Source: an uncultured Coriobacteriaceae bacterium
GTDB lineage: Bacteria > Actinomycetota > Coriobacteriia > Coriobacteriales > Eggerthellaceae
Direction of reading: 5' to 3'
Assembly: GCA_946623915.1 (NCBI GenBank)
Contig: CAMORQ010000067.1
Coordinates: forward strand, 1-8,503
DNA length: 8,503 nt
This document shows positions 1-7,100 of this stretch, piece after piece (the first letter of the stretch is position 1; every line of letters begins with the position of its first letter). Both the position numbers and the translations under genes were made by a program. The notes below the pieces were generated by a model. That model searched no databases. It was not told the DNA's origin and saw only the letters and a program-made list of their open reading frames with translations.

Positions 1-43
1 GAGCCGACGCTGCGGGCCGCGGTGCTGTTTTCGCCAATCGGCG

Positions 44-125
44 CCTGTTTTGGCAATTCAATACGGTTGTGAGGGTTTTTTGGCCCCTAAACAGCCTCAC
101 AACTGGGTTGAATTGCCAAAACAGG
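44..125. repeat. 31-bp inverted repeat, 20-nt spacer
   Basis: Left arm 44-74 and right arm 95-125 are reverse complements at 28 of 31 positions, with mismatches only around the TACG/CCCA block. The spacer (75-94) contains a run of six T. Each arm carries the core TGTTTTGGCAATTC and ends in TTGTGAGG towards the spacer. Transcribed, it would form a very stable hairpin, but no T-run follows either outer edge, so it does not look like a normal terminator. Because half of it recurs at 7737-7765, it is more likely a dispersed intergenic repeat or a large protein-binding site. Confidence 0.85.
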
Positions 126-180
126 CTTTCATTACGGAAAGTAACCGTGGGCACCTTGGCCTCAGTCCTTTTCACATCCC

Positions 181-204
181 CTGCCCTATTCCCTACCCTA
201 TTCA
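181..204. repeat. Imperfect 12-bp tandem duplication
   Basis: Two adjacent 12-mers, CTGCCCTATTCC and CTACCCTATTCA, match at 10 of 12 positions. It is a minor feature and may be chance; no function is suggested. Confidence 0.4.
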
Positions 205-380
205 CACGAGAAGAACGTCTAGGCTGGTAGTGGATCGTTGTAGGCAATCTTGGGGACCAGCAACGAAGCTCCCTGCTGTCCGCATCCGAAGGAACTCATC
301 CTATAGTGGCATATTGTGCTAATAATTATGCATATCAAGCGGTAGGTGTTCGCGTCACATACCATTTCGTGCAAACGCGC

Positions 381-386
381 TATACT
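381..386 (+). promoter_or_regulatory. -10 box of the 421-1182 operon
   Basis: TATACT is 5 of 6 to the TATAAT consensus and lies 34 bases before the ATG at 421, leaving a short 5' leader. No good -35 hexamer is visible at 16-18 bases upstream, so either an activator is needed or the -35 is degenerate. Confidence 0.5.
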
Positions 387-420
387 ATAGGTCCACACGA
401 TGCAGAAAGGAGGAGCCGCC

Positions 421-852
421 ATGGCACACATCATCACTCCGGATTTCAGCAAAAGCCAGGGCTCGTTCCTCGACACGCCAGGGCGATTCGACCTCCGTCG
501 TGGGCTGAAGGTCACCTACAGCGACCGGCTTAAGAAATACCTCGAAACGCAGAAATGCAAAGACATCCTTATTGCCGCTTATCGTCCCCATGGCCACATG
601 GCCGTCGCCGAAGAGAACATCCAGCAGATTTCCGAAGCGTTCGCCGACGATCTCATTCGCAAGGGGACCCCATACGTCATCGGCGAAATGGGACGCGTCC
701 TGATATCCAACACGTGGATACCCGATGCCAAAAACGCAGTGATCCAACTCGACCTTACCAGCTGGCTCGGCGTGAAAGCGATCAGCGCGAAAGGACTGAA
801 GCGTCAGGACATTCTGAGGCCGTTCGCGCCCATCATGCAGACAATCGAATAG
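421..852 (+). CDS. Small protein, Cys/Sec-less paralog of the next gene
   Basis: This 143-residue protein is of unknown function. The ATG at 421 was chosen because AAAGGAGG (406-413) ends 7 bases upstream; an earlier in-frame ATG at 400 has no such site. Residues about 30-133 align without gaps to the protein of the following gene (868-1182). Shared patterns are Y-x-D-x-L-x-x-Y-L near 33-41, DIL at 48-50, R/ERGTP-like KGTP at 81-84, GE-x-GR at 88-92, TW-x-PD at 98-102, and LDL-x-x-x-LG-x-K then AKGLK at 110-127. Where the paralog has its in-frame TGA this protein has His59, and where the paralog has the nearby Cys it has Ala61. The first 29 residues are an extension missing in the paralog. 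The C-terminal LDL...GLK pattern resembles, from memory, small CC/Sec-motif (HesB-like) proteins, of which this would be a member lacking the redox residue. The next gene starts 15 bases downstream, so the two form an operon. Confidence 0.8.
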   Translation: MAHIITPDFSKSQGSFLDTPGRFDLRRGLKVTYSDRLKKYLETQKCKDILIAAYRPHGHMAVAEENIQQISEAFADDLIRKGTPYVIGEMGRVLISNTWIPDAKNAVIQLDLTSWLGVKAISAKGLKRQDILRPFAPIMQTIE

Positions 853-867
853 CGGAGGCGGTGCCGC

Positions 868-1182
868 ATGAACGTGATATACACTGACAAGCTTCGCGAT
901 TACCTGTCTAAGCGCAACAATCCGGACATACTGGTATCCACCTACAAGCCAAAAGGTTGAGCCTGCGCGCCCGAGCAGGTTGTTCGCACGGTCGAAGACT
1001 TCGAAGCCGACGTGTTGTTAGAGCGTGGCACGCCAATGGTCCCAGGCGAGCTGGGGCGGCTGTTCATCACGCACACCTGGCTTCCCGACGACCCCAACGC
1101 CACCATCACCCTCGATTTGCAGGGCTTCCTTGGCACCAAGACCATCAAGGCAAAGGGACTGAAAAACCGGCAACTCTACTAG
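868..1182 (+). CDS. Probable selenoprotein, CC/Sec (HesB-like) type, in-frame UGA
   Basis: Read through one TGA at 958-960 (codon 31), the frame from ATG 868 to TAG 1180-1182 gives 104 residues. GGAGG (854-858) is 9 bases before the ATG. Both sides of the TGA align to the upstream paralog with no indel: 24 residues separate the Gly before the TGA from the Gly of the RGTP/KGTP motif in both. The local sequence is K-P-K-G-[TGA]-A-C-A-P-E, a U-x-C arrangement typical of redox selenoproteins. A hairpin with its loop 17 bases after the TGA supports selenocysteine insertion. The C-terminal LDLQGFLGTK...AKGLK resembles what I recall of small CC/Se-motif (HesB-like) selenoproteins. Its reaction is unknown; a redox or metal-binding role at Sec31/Cys33 is inferred. 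The alternative is a pseudogene with a single nonsense mutation, which the intact downstream frame and the hairpin make less likely. Standard gene callers would split or miss it. Confidence 0.72.
960..986 (+). promoter_or_regulatory. Candidate bacterial SECIS hairpin after UGA
   Basis: Two alternative hairpins follow the TGA. The better SECIS candidate is stem 972-977 (CGAGCA) with 981-986 (TGTTCG), 6 pairs including one G-U, closed by the triloop GGT at 978-980. Its loop begins 17 bases after the TGA and starts with G, as expected for bacterial SECIS elements. The hexamer GCAGGU at +15 to +20 also occurs at nearly the same distance in the E. coli fdhF SECIS (from memory). The competing hairpin pairs 960-966 with 975-981 (7 pairs, 8-base loop) and sits too close to the TGA for a usual SECIS. 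Which one folds is unknown. Confidence 0.5.
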
Positions 1183-1193
1183 AGCTGCCGGTT
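1162..1193 (-). terminator. Intrinsic terminator for the flavodiiron gene
   Basis: Read on the minus strand, an 8-bp stem (1186-1193 with 1165-1172), one A-C mismatch, four more pairs (1181-1184 with 1174-1177) and a 3-base loop are followed by five T (complement of 1162-1166). This fits termination of the minus-strand gene ending at 1298. The structure overlaps the last codons and the stop of the plus-strand selenoprotein gene. On the plus strand no T-run follows, so it is a poor terminator in that direction. A second hairpin (1201-1206 with 1214-1219) lies between, also without a T-run. Confidence 0.6.
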
Positions 1194-1297
1194 GCAAACT
1201 GCAGGTGCCGTGAACCTGCCCTACGCGACGCGTCGTATCCCTTCACGCAGGAGCCTGCACGTCTGCACGCGCAGATTAGCTCCCGCCCGCGCGGTCG

Positions 1298-1456
1298 CTA
1301 GTCCACCTTCGTGAACATGTCCTTGCTCAGGCCGCACACCGGGCACACCCAGTCGTCAGGAATGTCTTCGAATGCGGTACCAGGAGCAATGCCCGAATCG
1401 GGGTCGCCCACTTCGGGATCGTAGATGTACCCACAGGGGCATTTGTACTTGTCCAT
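1298..1456 (-). other. Possible internal start giving free rubredoxin
   Basis: Met411 of the flavodiiron protein is the first residue of the rubredoxin domain. Its ATG (complement of 1454-1456) is preceded at 8 bases by GGAAGGAG (complement of 1465-1472), a near-ideal ribosome binding site. Initiation here would make a free 52-residue rubredoxin, the normal length of stand-alone rubredoxins. Against it, Glu- and Lys-rich linkers naturally contain GAA/GGA/AAG codons, so the site may be coincidental. Confidence 0.35.
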
Positions 1457-2686
1457 CTTCGCTTCTCCTTCCTTTTCACCTGCCGCAGGCTCTCCTTCGC
1501 CCAGCAGGGCTTCAACAAGCAGAGGGATCTGATCGAACACGTCGTTGGTCGTGGGGTTCCAATTGCACTTTACATGCGCATCCACCACATCGAAGCCCGC
1601 ATCCGCCAGCTTGGTCTTCAGGATGCCCACGCTTTCCCCGCTCCAGCCGTAGCAGCCGAAAGCCGCGGCCTTCTTGCCCGTGAAACGCAGGCCATGCAAA
1701 AACGTCAGCCATCCGGCAACGCTTGCCAGGATGTCGTTGGTTTCGGTGGGAGACCCAACCACGAGCGCTTTGGACCTGAATACTTCGGTCATGATTTCGT
1801 TTTTATCGGTCTTGGCGATGTTGAACACCTTCACGACCGTATCAGGATGCTGCTTGTTGATCTCGCTGGCAATCTCGCGCGCCAAGCGCGTGGTGCCTTC
1901 CCACATGGTGTCGTAGGCGATGGTCACCTGGTTTTCCTGGTAGCTGTCCGACCAGGCCTTGTACAAGTCGATTATCTGGGAAGGATTGTCGCGCCAAATG
2001 ACGCCGTGCGATGGGCAAATCATGTCGAACGTCAGGTTCATCTCGTCGATTTCGGCCAACTTGCGCTTGCAAATGGGGCTGAAGGGATTGAGGATGTTGG
2101 CGTAGTACTTCATGGCCTCGTGCATCAACTGGCCCTGGTCGGCGAGGTCGTTGAACAATTCCTCCACCGCGAAATGCTGTCCGAAGGCATCCATCGAAAA
2201 CAGGATGTTGTCACCCGTTAAATAGGTGGCCATCGAATCGGGCCAATGCAGCATCTTCATCTCCACGAACACGAGCTGCTTGCCATTACCCACGTCAAGC
2301 GTGTCGCCGGTCTTGACCACGTGGAAATCCCATCCGCGCTCGCCGTACTGGCCCACCAGGCTTTTCACGCAATTTTCCGTGCAGTAGATGGGCGTGCCGG
2401 GAATCTCCTTCATGAGCGAAGTAAGGGCGCCGGAGTGGTCCACTTCGCCATGGTTGCAGACGATGTAGTCGATTTTGTTCAGGTCGATTTCCTTTTTCAG
2501 GTTGTCGACGAACTCGAAGCGGTGCGGGCGCCAGATGGTGTCCACAAGCACCGTCTTCTCCTCTTCGATAAGATAGGCGTTCTGGGAGGAACCATGCTTT
2601 ATGGCGTAGTCCTCGCCATGAAACGTTTCCAATTCCCAGTCGAGATACCCGACCCAGCTGACGTTATTCTTCACGTGTTTGCGCAT
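1298..2686 (-). CDS. Class B flavodiiron protein with fused rubredoxin
   Basis: This 462-residue cytoplasmic enzyme would reduce O2 to water and/or NO to N2O, protecting an anaerobe from both. The N-terminal metallo-beta-lactamase-like domain (about 1-250) has every diiron ligand: His79, Glu81, Asp83 and His84 in NHGEVDHSG, His147, Asp166 and His227. A flavodoxin domain for FMN follows (about 253-395, starting at VTIAYDTMWEGTT). A short Glu/Lys/Ala linker (about 397-410) leads to a C-terminal rubredoxin (411-462) with cysteines 416, 418, 448 and 451. The first pair is C-P-C-G rather than the usual C-x-x-C-G. The fused rubredoxin means electrons can arrive from an NAD(P)H:rubredoxin reductase, as in E. 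coli flavorubredoxin; no such reductase lies in the window. The start is set by AAGGAGG (complement of 2696-2702), 9 bases before the ATG. O2 versus NO preference cannot be read from the sequence. Confidence 0.96.
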   Translation of the reverse strand: MRKHVKNNVSWVGYLDWELETFHGEDYAIKHGSSQNAYLIEEEKTVLVDTIWRPHRFEFVDNLKKEIDLNKIDYIVCNHGEVDHSGALTSLMKEIPGTPIYCTENCVKSLVGQYGERGWDFHVVKTGDTLDVGNGKQLVFVEMKMLHWPDSMATYLTGDNILFSMDAFGQHFAVEELFNDLADQGQLMHEAMKYYANILNPFSPICKRKLAEIDEMNLTFDMICPSHGVIWRDNPSQIIDLYKAWSDSYQENQVTIAYDTMWEGTTRLAREIASEINKQHPDTVVKVFNIAKTDKNEIMTEVFRSKALVVGSPTETNDILASVAGWLTFLHGLRFTGKKAAAFGCYGWSGESVGILKTKLADAGFDVVDAHVKCNWNPTTNDVFDQIPLLVEALLGEGEPAAGEKEGEAKMDKYKCPCGYIYDPEVGDPDSGIAPGTAFEDIPDDWVCPVCGLSKDMFTKVD

Positions 2687-2722
2687 GATGCAAAACCTCC
2701 TTGCTTTAGCTTATTCGATGCA

Positions 2723-2753
2723 GAGGCGTTTTATGCAACCAAAACAACGCCTC
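2723..2753. promoter_or_regulatory. 8-bp perfect inverted repeat in divergent region
   Basis: GAGGCGTT (2723-2730) and AACGCCTC (2746-2753) are perfect inverted arms 15 bases apart, 37-67 bases upstream of the flavodiiron start. The layout suits a dimeric regulator's operator, perhaps responding to O2 or NO, or a hairpin in the flavodiiron leader. No regulator gene is adjacent. I found no convincing -35/-10 pair for the flavodiiron gene; TATATT (complement of 2771-2776) is a possible -10. Confidence 0.45.
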
Positions 2754-2789
2754 GGTGTTTGCGGCACATCAATATAAACCATACGGACC

Positions 2790-2818
2790 ATGATATGCGA
2801 CTACTTCTGTGCCATAAT
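2790..2818 (+). promoter_or_regulatory. Promoter of the ketopantoate reductase gene
   Basis: ATGATA (2790-2795, 4 of 6 to TTGACA) and CATAAT (2813-2818, 5 of 6 to TATAAT) are separated by exactly 17 bases. TG at 2810-2811 adds an extended -10. The predicted transcript start is about 25-30 bases before the ATG at 2854. Confidence 0.6.
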
Positions 2819-2853
2819 TGAATAACACCACGAGGCACAAGGGGGGCATCTTC

Positions 2854-3762
2854 ATGGATATCGCTATTGTGGGCAAGGGCGCACTTGGCCTGCTGTTCGG
2901 AAACATCGCCCAAGAAAACCTCGGGTCCGATCACGTCTGTTTCGTCATGGACGACGAACGCCTCGACCGGCACGCCCAGGACACCTACACCATCAACGGC
3001 ACAGAGGTGCGGTTTCGCGACGTGCGTGCAAGCGAAGCGGGCACGATGGATGCCGTGCTCGTGTGCACCAAGTCGCTCGGGTACGAAGACGCGCTCGATC
3101 TTGTAGAACCCCTGCTAGGCCCCGACACGGTAGTCGTTCCGCTGCTCAACGGCATCACGAGCGAACGCAAGGCGGCCGAACGTTTCGGCTGGGAACGCGT
3201 GGCGGCTTGCGTGGCGGTGGGCATGGACGCAGAGCGCTACGGCGCGTCGCTTGTCCACAGCAAGGTCGGCATGCTGGTCGTTGGTGCGCTTGTCCCTGCC
3301 AGCGCAGCAGCGGCCGAACGCGCGGCCGAGGTGCTTTCGGCAGCAGGTATACCCAGGTTGCTCGACGAGAAAATCCTACATCGGCAATGGGTCAAGTTCA
3401 TGGCCAACGTGGGCGTGAACCAGGTATGCGCCGCCTATGGCGTGTGCTACGAGGAACTTTTCGCGGATGAAACGAGCGAGGAATACCGCATGCTCATCTC
3501 CACCATGCGGGAAGTCATGGCCACCGGTGCGGCCGAAGGCGTAACCCTTTCGGAAGGCGACATGAACGGCTATCTCGAAATCTTGCATTCGCTCGATCCG
3601 AAAAGCCGTCCATCGACCGCTCAAGACGTGGCCAACAAGGCACTCACCGAAGTCGACGAATTCGCCGGAGAAGTAATACGACTTGCTGAAAAACACGGGC
3701 TGGAAGTTCCCTGCAACCGCTACCTGTTCAAGCGCATTCGTGAAATCGAGGCAGCCTACTAA
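2854..3762 (+). CDS. panE: 2-dehydropantoate 2-reductase family protein
   Basis: This 302-residue cytoplasmic NADPH-dependent reductase would convert ketopantoate to pantoate in pantothenate and coenzyme A synthesis. The Rossmann start AIVGKGALG carries the GxGxxG motif (Gly7, Gly9, Gly12). Family residues are present: Lys73 in VCTKS, Asn99 in LLNG, the expected catalytic Lys181 in WVKFMANVGVNQ with Asn185 and Asn189, Ser251/Ser254 before QDV, and Glu266 in LTEVDEF. Length matches the family (about 290-310). The ATG at 2854 was chosen because AAGGGGGG (2839-2846) ends 7 bases upstream; an in-frame TTG at 2818 lies inside the -10 box. No other pan genes are adjacent and it appears monocistronic. 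The family includes many paralogs acting on other 2-oxo acids, so the family is sure but the exact substrate is not. Confidence 0.88.
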   Translation: MDIAIVGKGALGLLFGNIAQENLGSDHVCFVMDDERLDRHAQDTYTINGTEVRFRDVRASEAGTMDAVLVCTKSLGYEDALDLVEPLLGPDTVVVPLLNGITSERKAAERFGWERVAACVAVGMDAERYGASLVHSKVGMLVVGALVPASAAAAERAAEVLSAAGIPRLLDEKILHRQWVKFMANVGVNQVCAAYGVCYEELFADETSEEYRMLISTMREVMATGAAEGVTLSEGDMNGYLEILHSLDPKSRPSTAQDVANKALTEVDEFAGEVIRLAEKHGLEVPCNRYLFKRIREIEAAY

Positions 3763-3845
3763 GAGCCGCGATTGGCGCGAATCCAACTTTTACGCCGCGA
3801 GCTGCAAGGTCCCGCCGCAAGCGGCGGCAGCGCGATGCGCCCGCG

Positions 3846-3968
3846 CTAGTTCTTCACATGCGGTTTCTTTTCGCCGCGCAGCGCCATGACCACAACAAGG
3901 ACAGGGATGGCGACCATCCACACCGCCGTGCTCGCGATCTTTTTCGGAAGGCTGTTCGCTTTGGCCAT
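3846..3968 (-). CDS. 40-residue single-helix membrane protein
   Basis: This small hypothetical protein is too short for most gene finders. It has a basic N-terminus (MAKANSLPKK), one hydrophobic segment at about residues 11-30 (IASTAVWMVAIPVLVVVMAL), and a basic tail RGEKKPHVKN. Positive charge lies on both flanks, so orientation is unclear. AAAGGGA on the minus strand lies about 5 bases before the ATG (complement of 3966-3968), and a TATACT box is 36 bases upstream. Similar tiny membrane proteins are common but their functions are mostly unknown. It sits downstream of the wall-protein gene on the same strand, separated from it by the hairpin at 4016-4040. It could be a chance frame. Confidence 0.55.
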   Translation of the reverse strand: MAKANSLPKKIASTAVWMVAIPVLVVVMALRGEKKPHVKN

Positions 3969-4004
3969 GATGTCCCTTTCGTCGTGTTCGAATGCTCATG
4001 TGCA

Positions 4005-4010
4005 AGTATA
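4005..4010 (-). promoter_or_regulatory. Possible -10 box for the 40-residue gene
   Basis: TATACT on the minus strand lies 36 bases before the ATG of the small gene. No good -35 is seen; the expected position falls inside the neighbouring hairpin. Confidence 0.3.
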
Positions 4011-4015
4011 AACCA

Positions 4016-4040
4016 CCAGCGCCCCAAGACGGGGCGCTGG
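4016..4040. terminator. Strong hairpin, likely two-way terminator
   Basis: CCAGCGCCCC (4016-4025) pairs perfectly with GGGGCGCTGG (4031-4040) around a 5-base loop. On the minus strand it is followed by TGGTTTATACTT and lies 75 bases after the stop of the wall-protein gene. On the plus strand it is followed by CAATTGTTTTG and could stop transcripts from the reductase gene ending at 3762. The T-runs are short and interrupted on both sides. Confidence 0.65.
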
Positions 4041-4114
4041 CAATTGTTTTGAAGGCTGTTGCCTCCTTGTGGTTCAGGCGTTACACGCCGCGCAACAGCC
4101 GCGCGAAGCCCACG

Positions 4115-7100
4115 CTAATTGTAGATGCGCACCTTCGTGCTGCTGGGCACGCGCTGGTTAATCCACTTCGCATTGTCGATGGGCAGGCGCACGCAACCAA
4201 GAGAAATGTTGCGGCCAAGCCTGGAGTCCAGATGCTTGAACGTGCCTTCGACGTACTTGGTCGAGTGGAACAGGTAGTCGCCTATGATCTGCGTCCAGTA
4301 GTAGCACGTGTAGCCATGCCCGAACGAATAGCCGCGCGAGCCGATGTAGAACGTGCCTGACGGCGTGGGATTACCCCTCGAACCGATCGAGCAGCGCGAA
4401 ATCAGCTGCGGGCGCCAGTTGCCCTTGCCGCCGGTGAACACCACGACTTTATGGGCCGTCTTGTCAACGGCAATCAGATAGTTCGTGGGGCTCGACGTGG
4501 TAGAAAGCGTGTTGCCAGCACGCGTGACCGCCGCATCCGCCTTGTGGTTGTCGCTGACGAGGCGCCATTTCTGCGACGCGGTGTTGTTGCGCGCGTAGCT
4601 TTGCACGTTGGCGCCGTTAGCGTTCCTGCCGCCTACCACATCAAGCGCCTTGCCCGACGCCTTGTTCACGAACATGAGACTGCAGTCGTCGGCAACGACC
4701 ACTTCCCAAAGCTGCGCATCCACATTGGCCTTGGCGTACTGCTGCACGTTGGCGCCGTTCCTGGAAGAACCGCTGGCCACTTCCACAGCCCGGTTCGACA
4801 GCACGTTGGTGATGCGGTAGTACTTGCCCGATTTCGTTATGGTGAACGCCTGGTCCCACGAACCGTTCGCCGAGCGAATCGTGAGGTTCGCCTTGTTGGA
4901 GAAGATGTTGCCATCGACGTTCAGCGCGCGATTGCCTATCTGGCTGCGAATGACGTACGTGCCGTTTTCAACCGGGTCGACCCTGCCGATGACCATACGC
5001 TGGCTAGCCTTGTTCGCGGCCTTCGAAGTGGACATTTTGACACCCTTCTTGTCGGAAGAGTGCGTCATTGCCTTGCCCGTGTACACGTTCACCAGCATTG
5101 CGCCGCCCGTCGCCATTTCCACCGTCCACTGTTGGGCGAGGCCGCCGCTGCGTCCGACCTGATTCAGAACGCCGCCCGAATCCTGCAGGAACAGGCCCGA
5201 AGCCAACGGTTGCAGGGTGTAGACGTTTTTGCCCACGCGCCGTGCGACGAATTTCTGCGCCGACGATTTGTTGGCCGTGAACACCTGCATACGGCGATTC
5301 TTCGCCGTCGAGTAGTCCGGGTCATCCATGGCAAGCGTCTTGCCGTTGTTCATATACAAGGTATAGACTCCCCCGTCCACCAAAGGCTCGGTGGGATTGA
5401 TGTTGTAGGACTGCTTTGCAGCACCGTTGGGAGTGCCCACCTGGGCGTTCGCGCCATTGCCGGGTGCGCCCTTCGCTTCGAGCGCCATACCCGATTTCAG
5501 GTTGCGAATCACGTACTTGCCCGATGCGTTCTTCGAAATAGCCCAGAGCTGCGCGTCGTCGGCCTTGTAGCCAACCTGCACGACATTCGCACCAGACACC
5601 ATCGAGCCGTTCTTCACGGCGAGGTAATGCCCTGTGCCCAGGCTGCGGATGGCGTACCCGCGATCCCTCCACGTGATCTGCCACTTCTGCGCCAGGGATT
5701 GATTCCATCCATACATCTGCACGTTCGCGCCGACGTTCAAATTGTTGCCAGCGACGTCGATCGAAAATCCCTTTGCCGTCTCGAAAAGGCCGTAGAGCCC
5801 GTCGCTGACAGTGCGCTCGGAAGCGATAAGCGTCGTCGAGCCGATAGGGCGATGCAGGTATTCCCACGTGACTACCGACACGACCGCCGTGCCACCGAAC
5901 ACGTAGCCCTTACTGACATCGTTGATGTGATTGCGATAGGTCTTGCGGACAGCCGTGCGGTTCGCATCGTCTGCGAGCACGAGCACGGCATTGTTTTTGC
6001 CGCACATGGCCGCACCCGACACCGCGTCTTGATGGAACCTTCCCGTAGCCACGCCCATGTTTTCGCGCGTCATGCCCTCTGCGACGGACCAGTCGGCAAC
6101 GGCGGCACTCGTGTCGTAGGCGGTGTTGCCCTCCAGGCGTTTTACGGTGGAAACGCCCGCCTTGGCAAGCTGCGACTCGACCGTGCGGGGAACCGCGTTC
6201 TTGCCGCCCACGATGATGCCACGTGCGTACTTGCCGCTGCGCACCAACGCCTGCGATGCGCTTGTCAAGCCCGACTTGCTCTCGGACAGGAAAATGGGTG
6301 CGATGTGAGAGTAAGCGTAAGGCGCGATGGAAAGCGCATCTTCGAAACCGTTGACGGTGGCGACGATGCACGTGTCACCTGCGTTGCTGCCCAGCTTCTT
6401 GGCCACCGCGTCGGCAGTCTGCGTGGCCGTGTTGCCGGAAATGCGTTCCACCGCCAAGCCAAGCTTCAGAATCTGTTGACGTACTTTTTCGTTGACGACG
6501 CTCTTGCCACCGATGATGTAAACCTTTGAAGTGCCCAGCCGCTTCAGCTCGCTTGCCGTCTGGTTCGAAAGCGATTTGGCTTCCGTAAGCAGAACTGGAG
6601 CTTTCAGCATGCCAGCCAAAGGCGATGCCGAAAGGGCGTCCTGATAGCTGTCCACACCCGCGAGAACCACGGAGCTAGACGTGGAGAATCCAGTCTGGGC
6701 AACCTTTTGCATCGTGTCGAGCGCAGTGTTGCCGGACAGGCGCGCCCAGTTCGTGCTCTTGTCGGATTCGCTTGCGCCCTCGTTTGCCTTAGAGGAGGCC
6801 TGGGCCACTTCGGTCGTTTCGCCGCCCTGCTTGCTTTTGTCTGCGGCGCCATCGCCTTTGTCTGCAGCGCCATCGCCTTCCCCGGCCGCCTTGGCGGTTT
6901 TTTCCGCAGCCGCAGCATCTGCAGCCGGATCCGCGGATTCTGCCTTGGCCGCTGCATCGGCAGCGGCGGCCTTGCCAGCGCCTGCACTTGACTTGTCGGC
7001 AGCAGCGGCTTTGCCGGCGGCTGCACTTGCCGAATCGGCGGCGGCTTTGCCGGCGGCTTCGTTTGACTTGTCGGCAGCGGCGCCATCGTCCGCGGCAGGT

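Larger units (their letters stand above)
1..380. other. Gene-free leader region with repeats
   Basis: I see no convincing gene here. The short open frames on both strands lack ribosome binding sites and recognisable protein sequence. The stretch holds the inverted repeat at 44-125, a short tandem repeat at 181-204, and an AT-rich part (about 300-345) leading into the promoter of the 421 gene. At 26-40 a weak extra copy of the repeat's first bases (TGTTTT, then a CAAT-like core) lies just before the left arm; 11 of 15 bases match. Confidence 0.6.

Noticed and set aside
50..322. 90-codon plus-strand frame over the inverted repeat
   Set aside because: It starts inside the left repeat arm, has no ribosome binding site, and the protein looks like random Pro/Arg-rich sequence.
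868..1182. Reading this gene as a pseudogene with a nonsense mutation
   Set aside because: There is only one TGA and no frameshift, similarity to the paralog continues through the end, a U-x-C motif is formed and a SECIS-like hairpin follows. Kept as the alternative, not the main call.
1226..1235. Palindrome CGACGCGTCG
   Set aside because: A short perfect palindrome in GC-rich DNA, with no promoter context; likely chance.
1574..2221. Plus-strand frame of 215 codons within the flavodiiron gene
   Set aside because: Antisense shadow; the minus strand has all diiron ligands in frame.
3812..3827. CCGCCGC-AA-GCGGCGG hairpin after the reductase gene
   Set aside because: Stable stem but no T-run on either strand, so not called a terminator.
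4451..6529. Very long plus-strand open frame (692 codons) opposite the wall-protein gene
   Set aside because: It is antisense to clear domains, has no ribosome binding site or recognisable protein motifs, and is rich in Arg, Val, His and Ala as expected from the complement of GC-rich codons.
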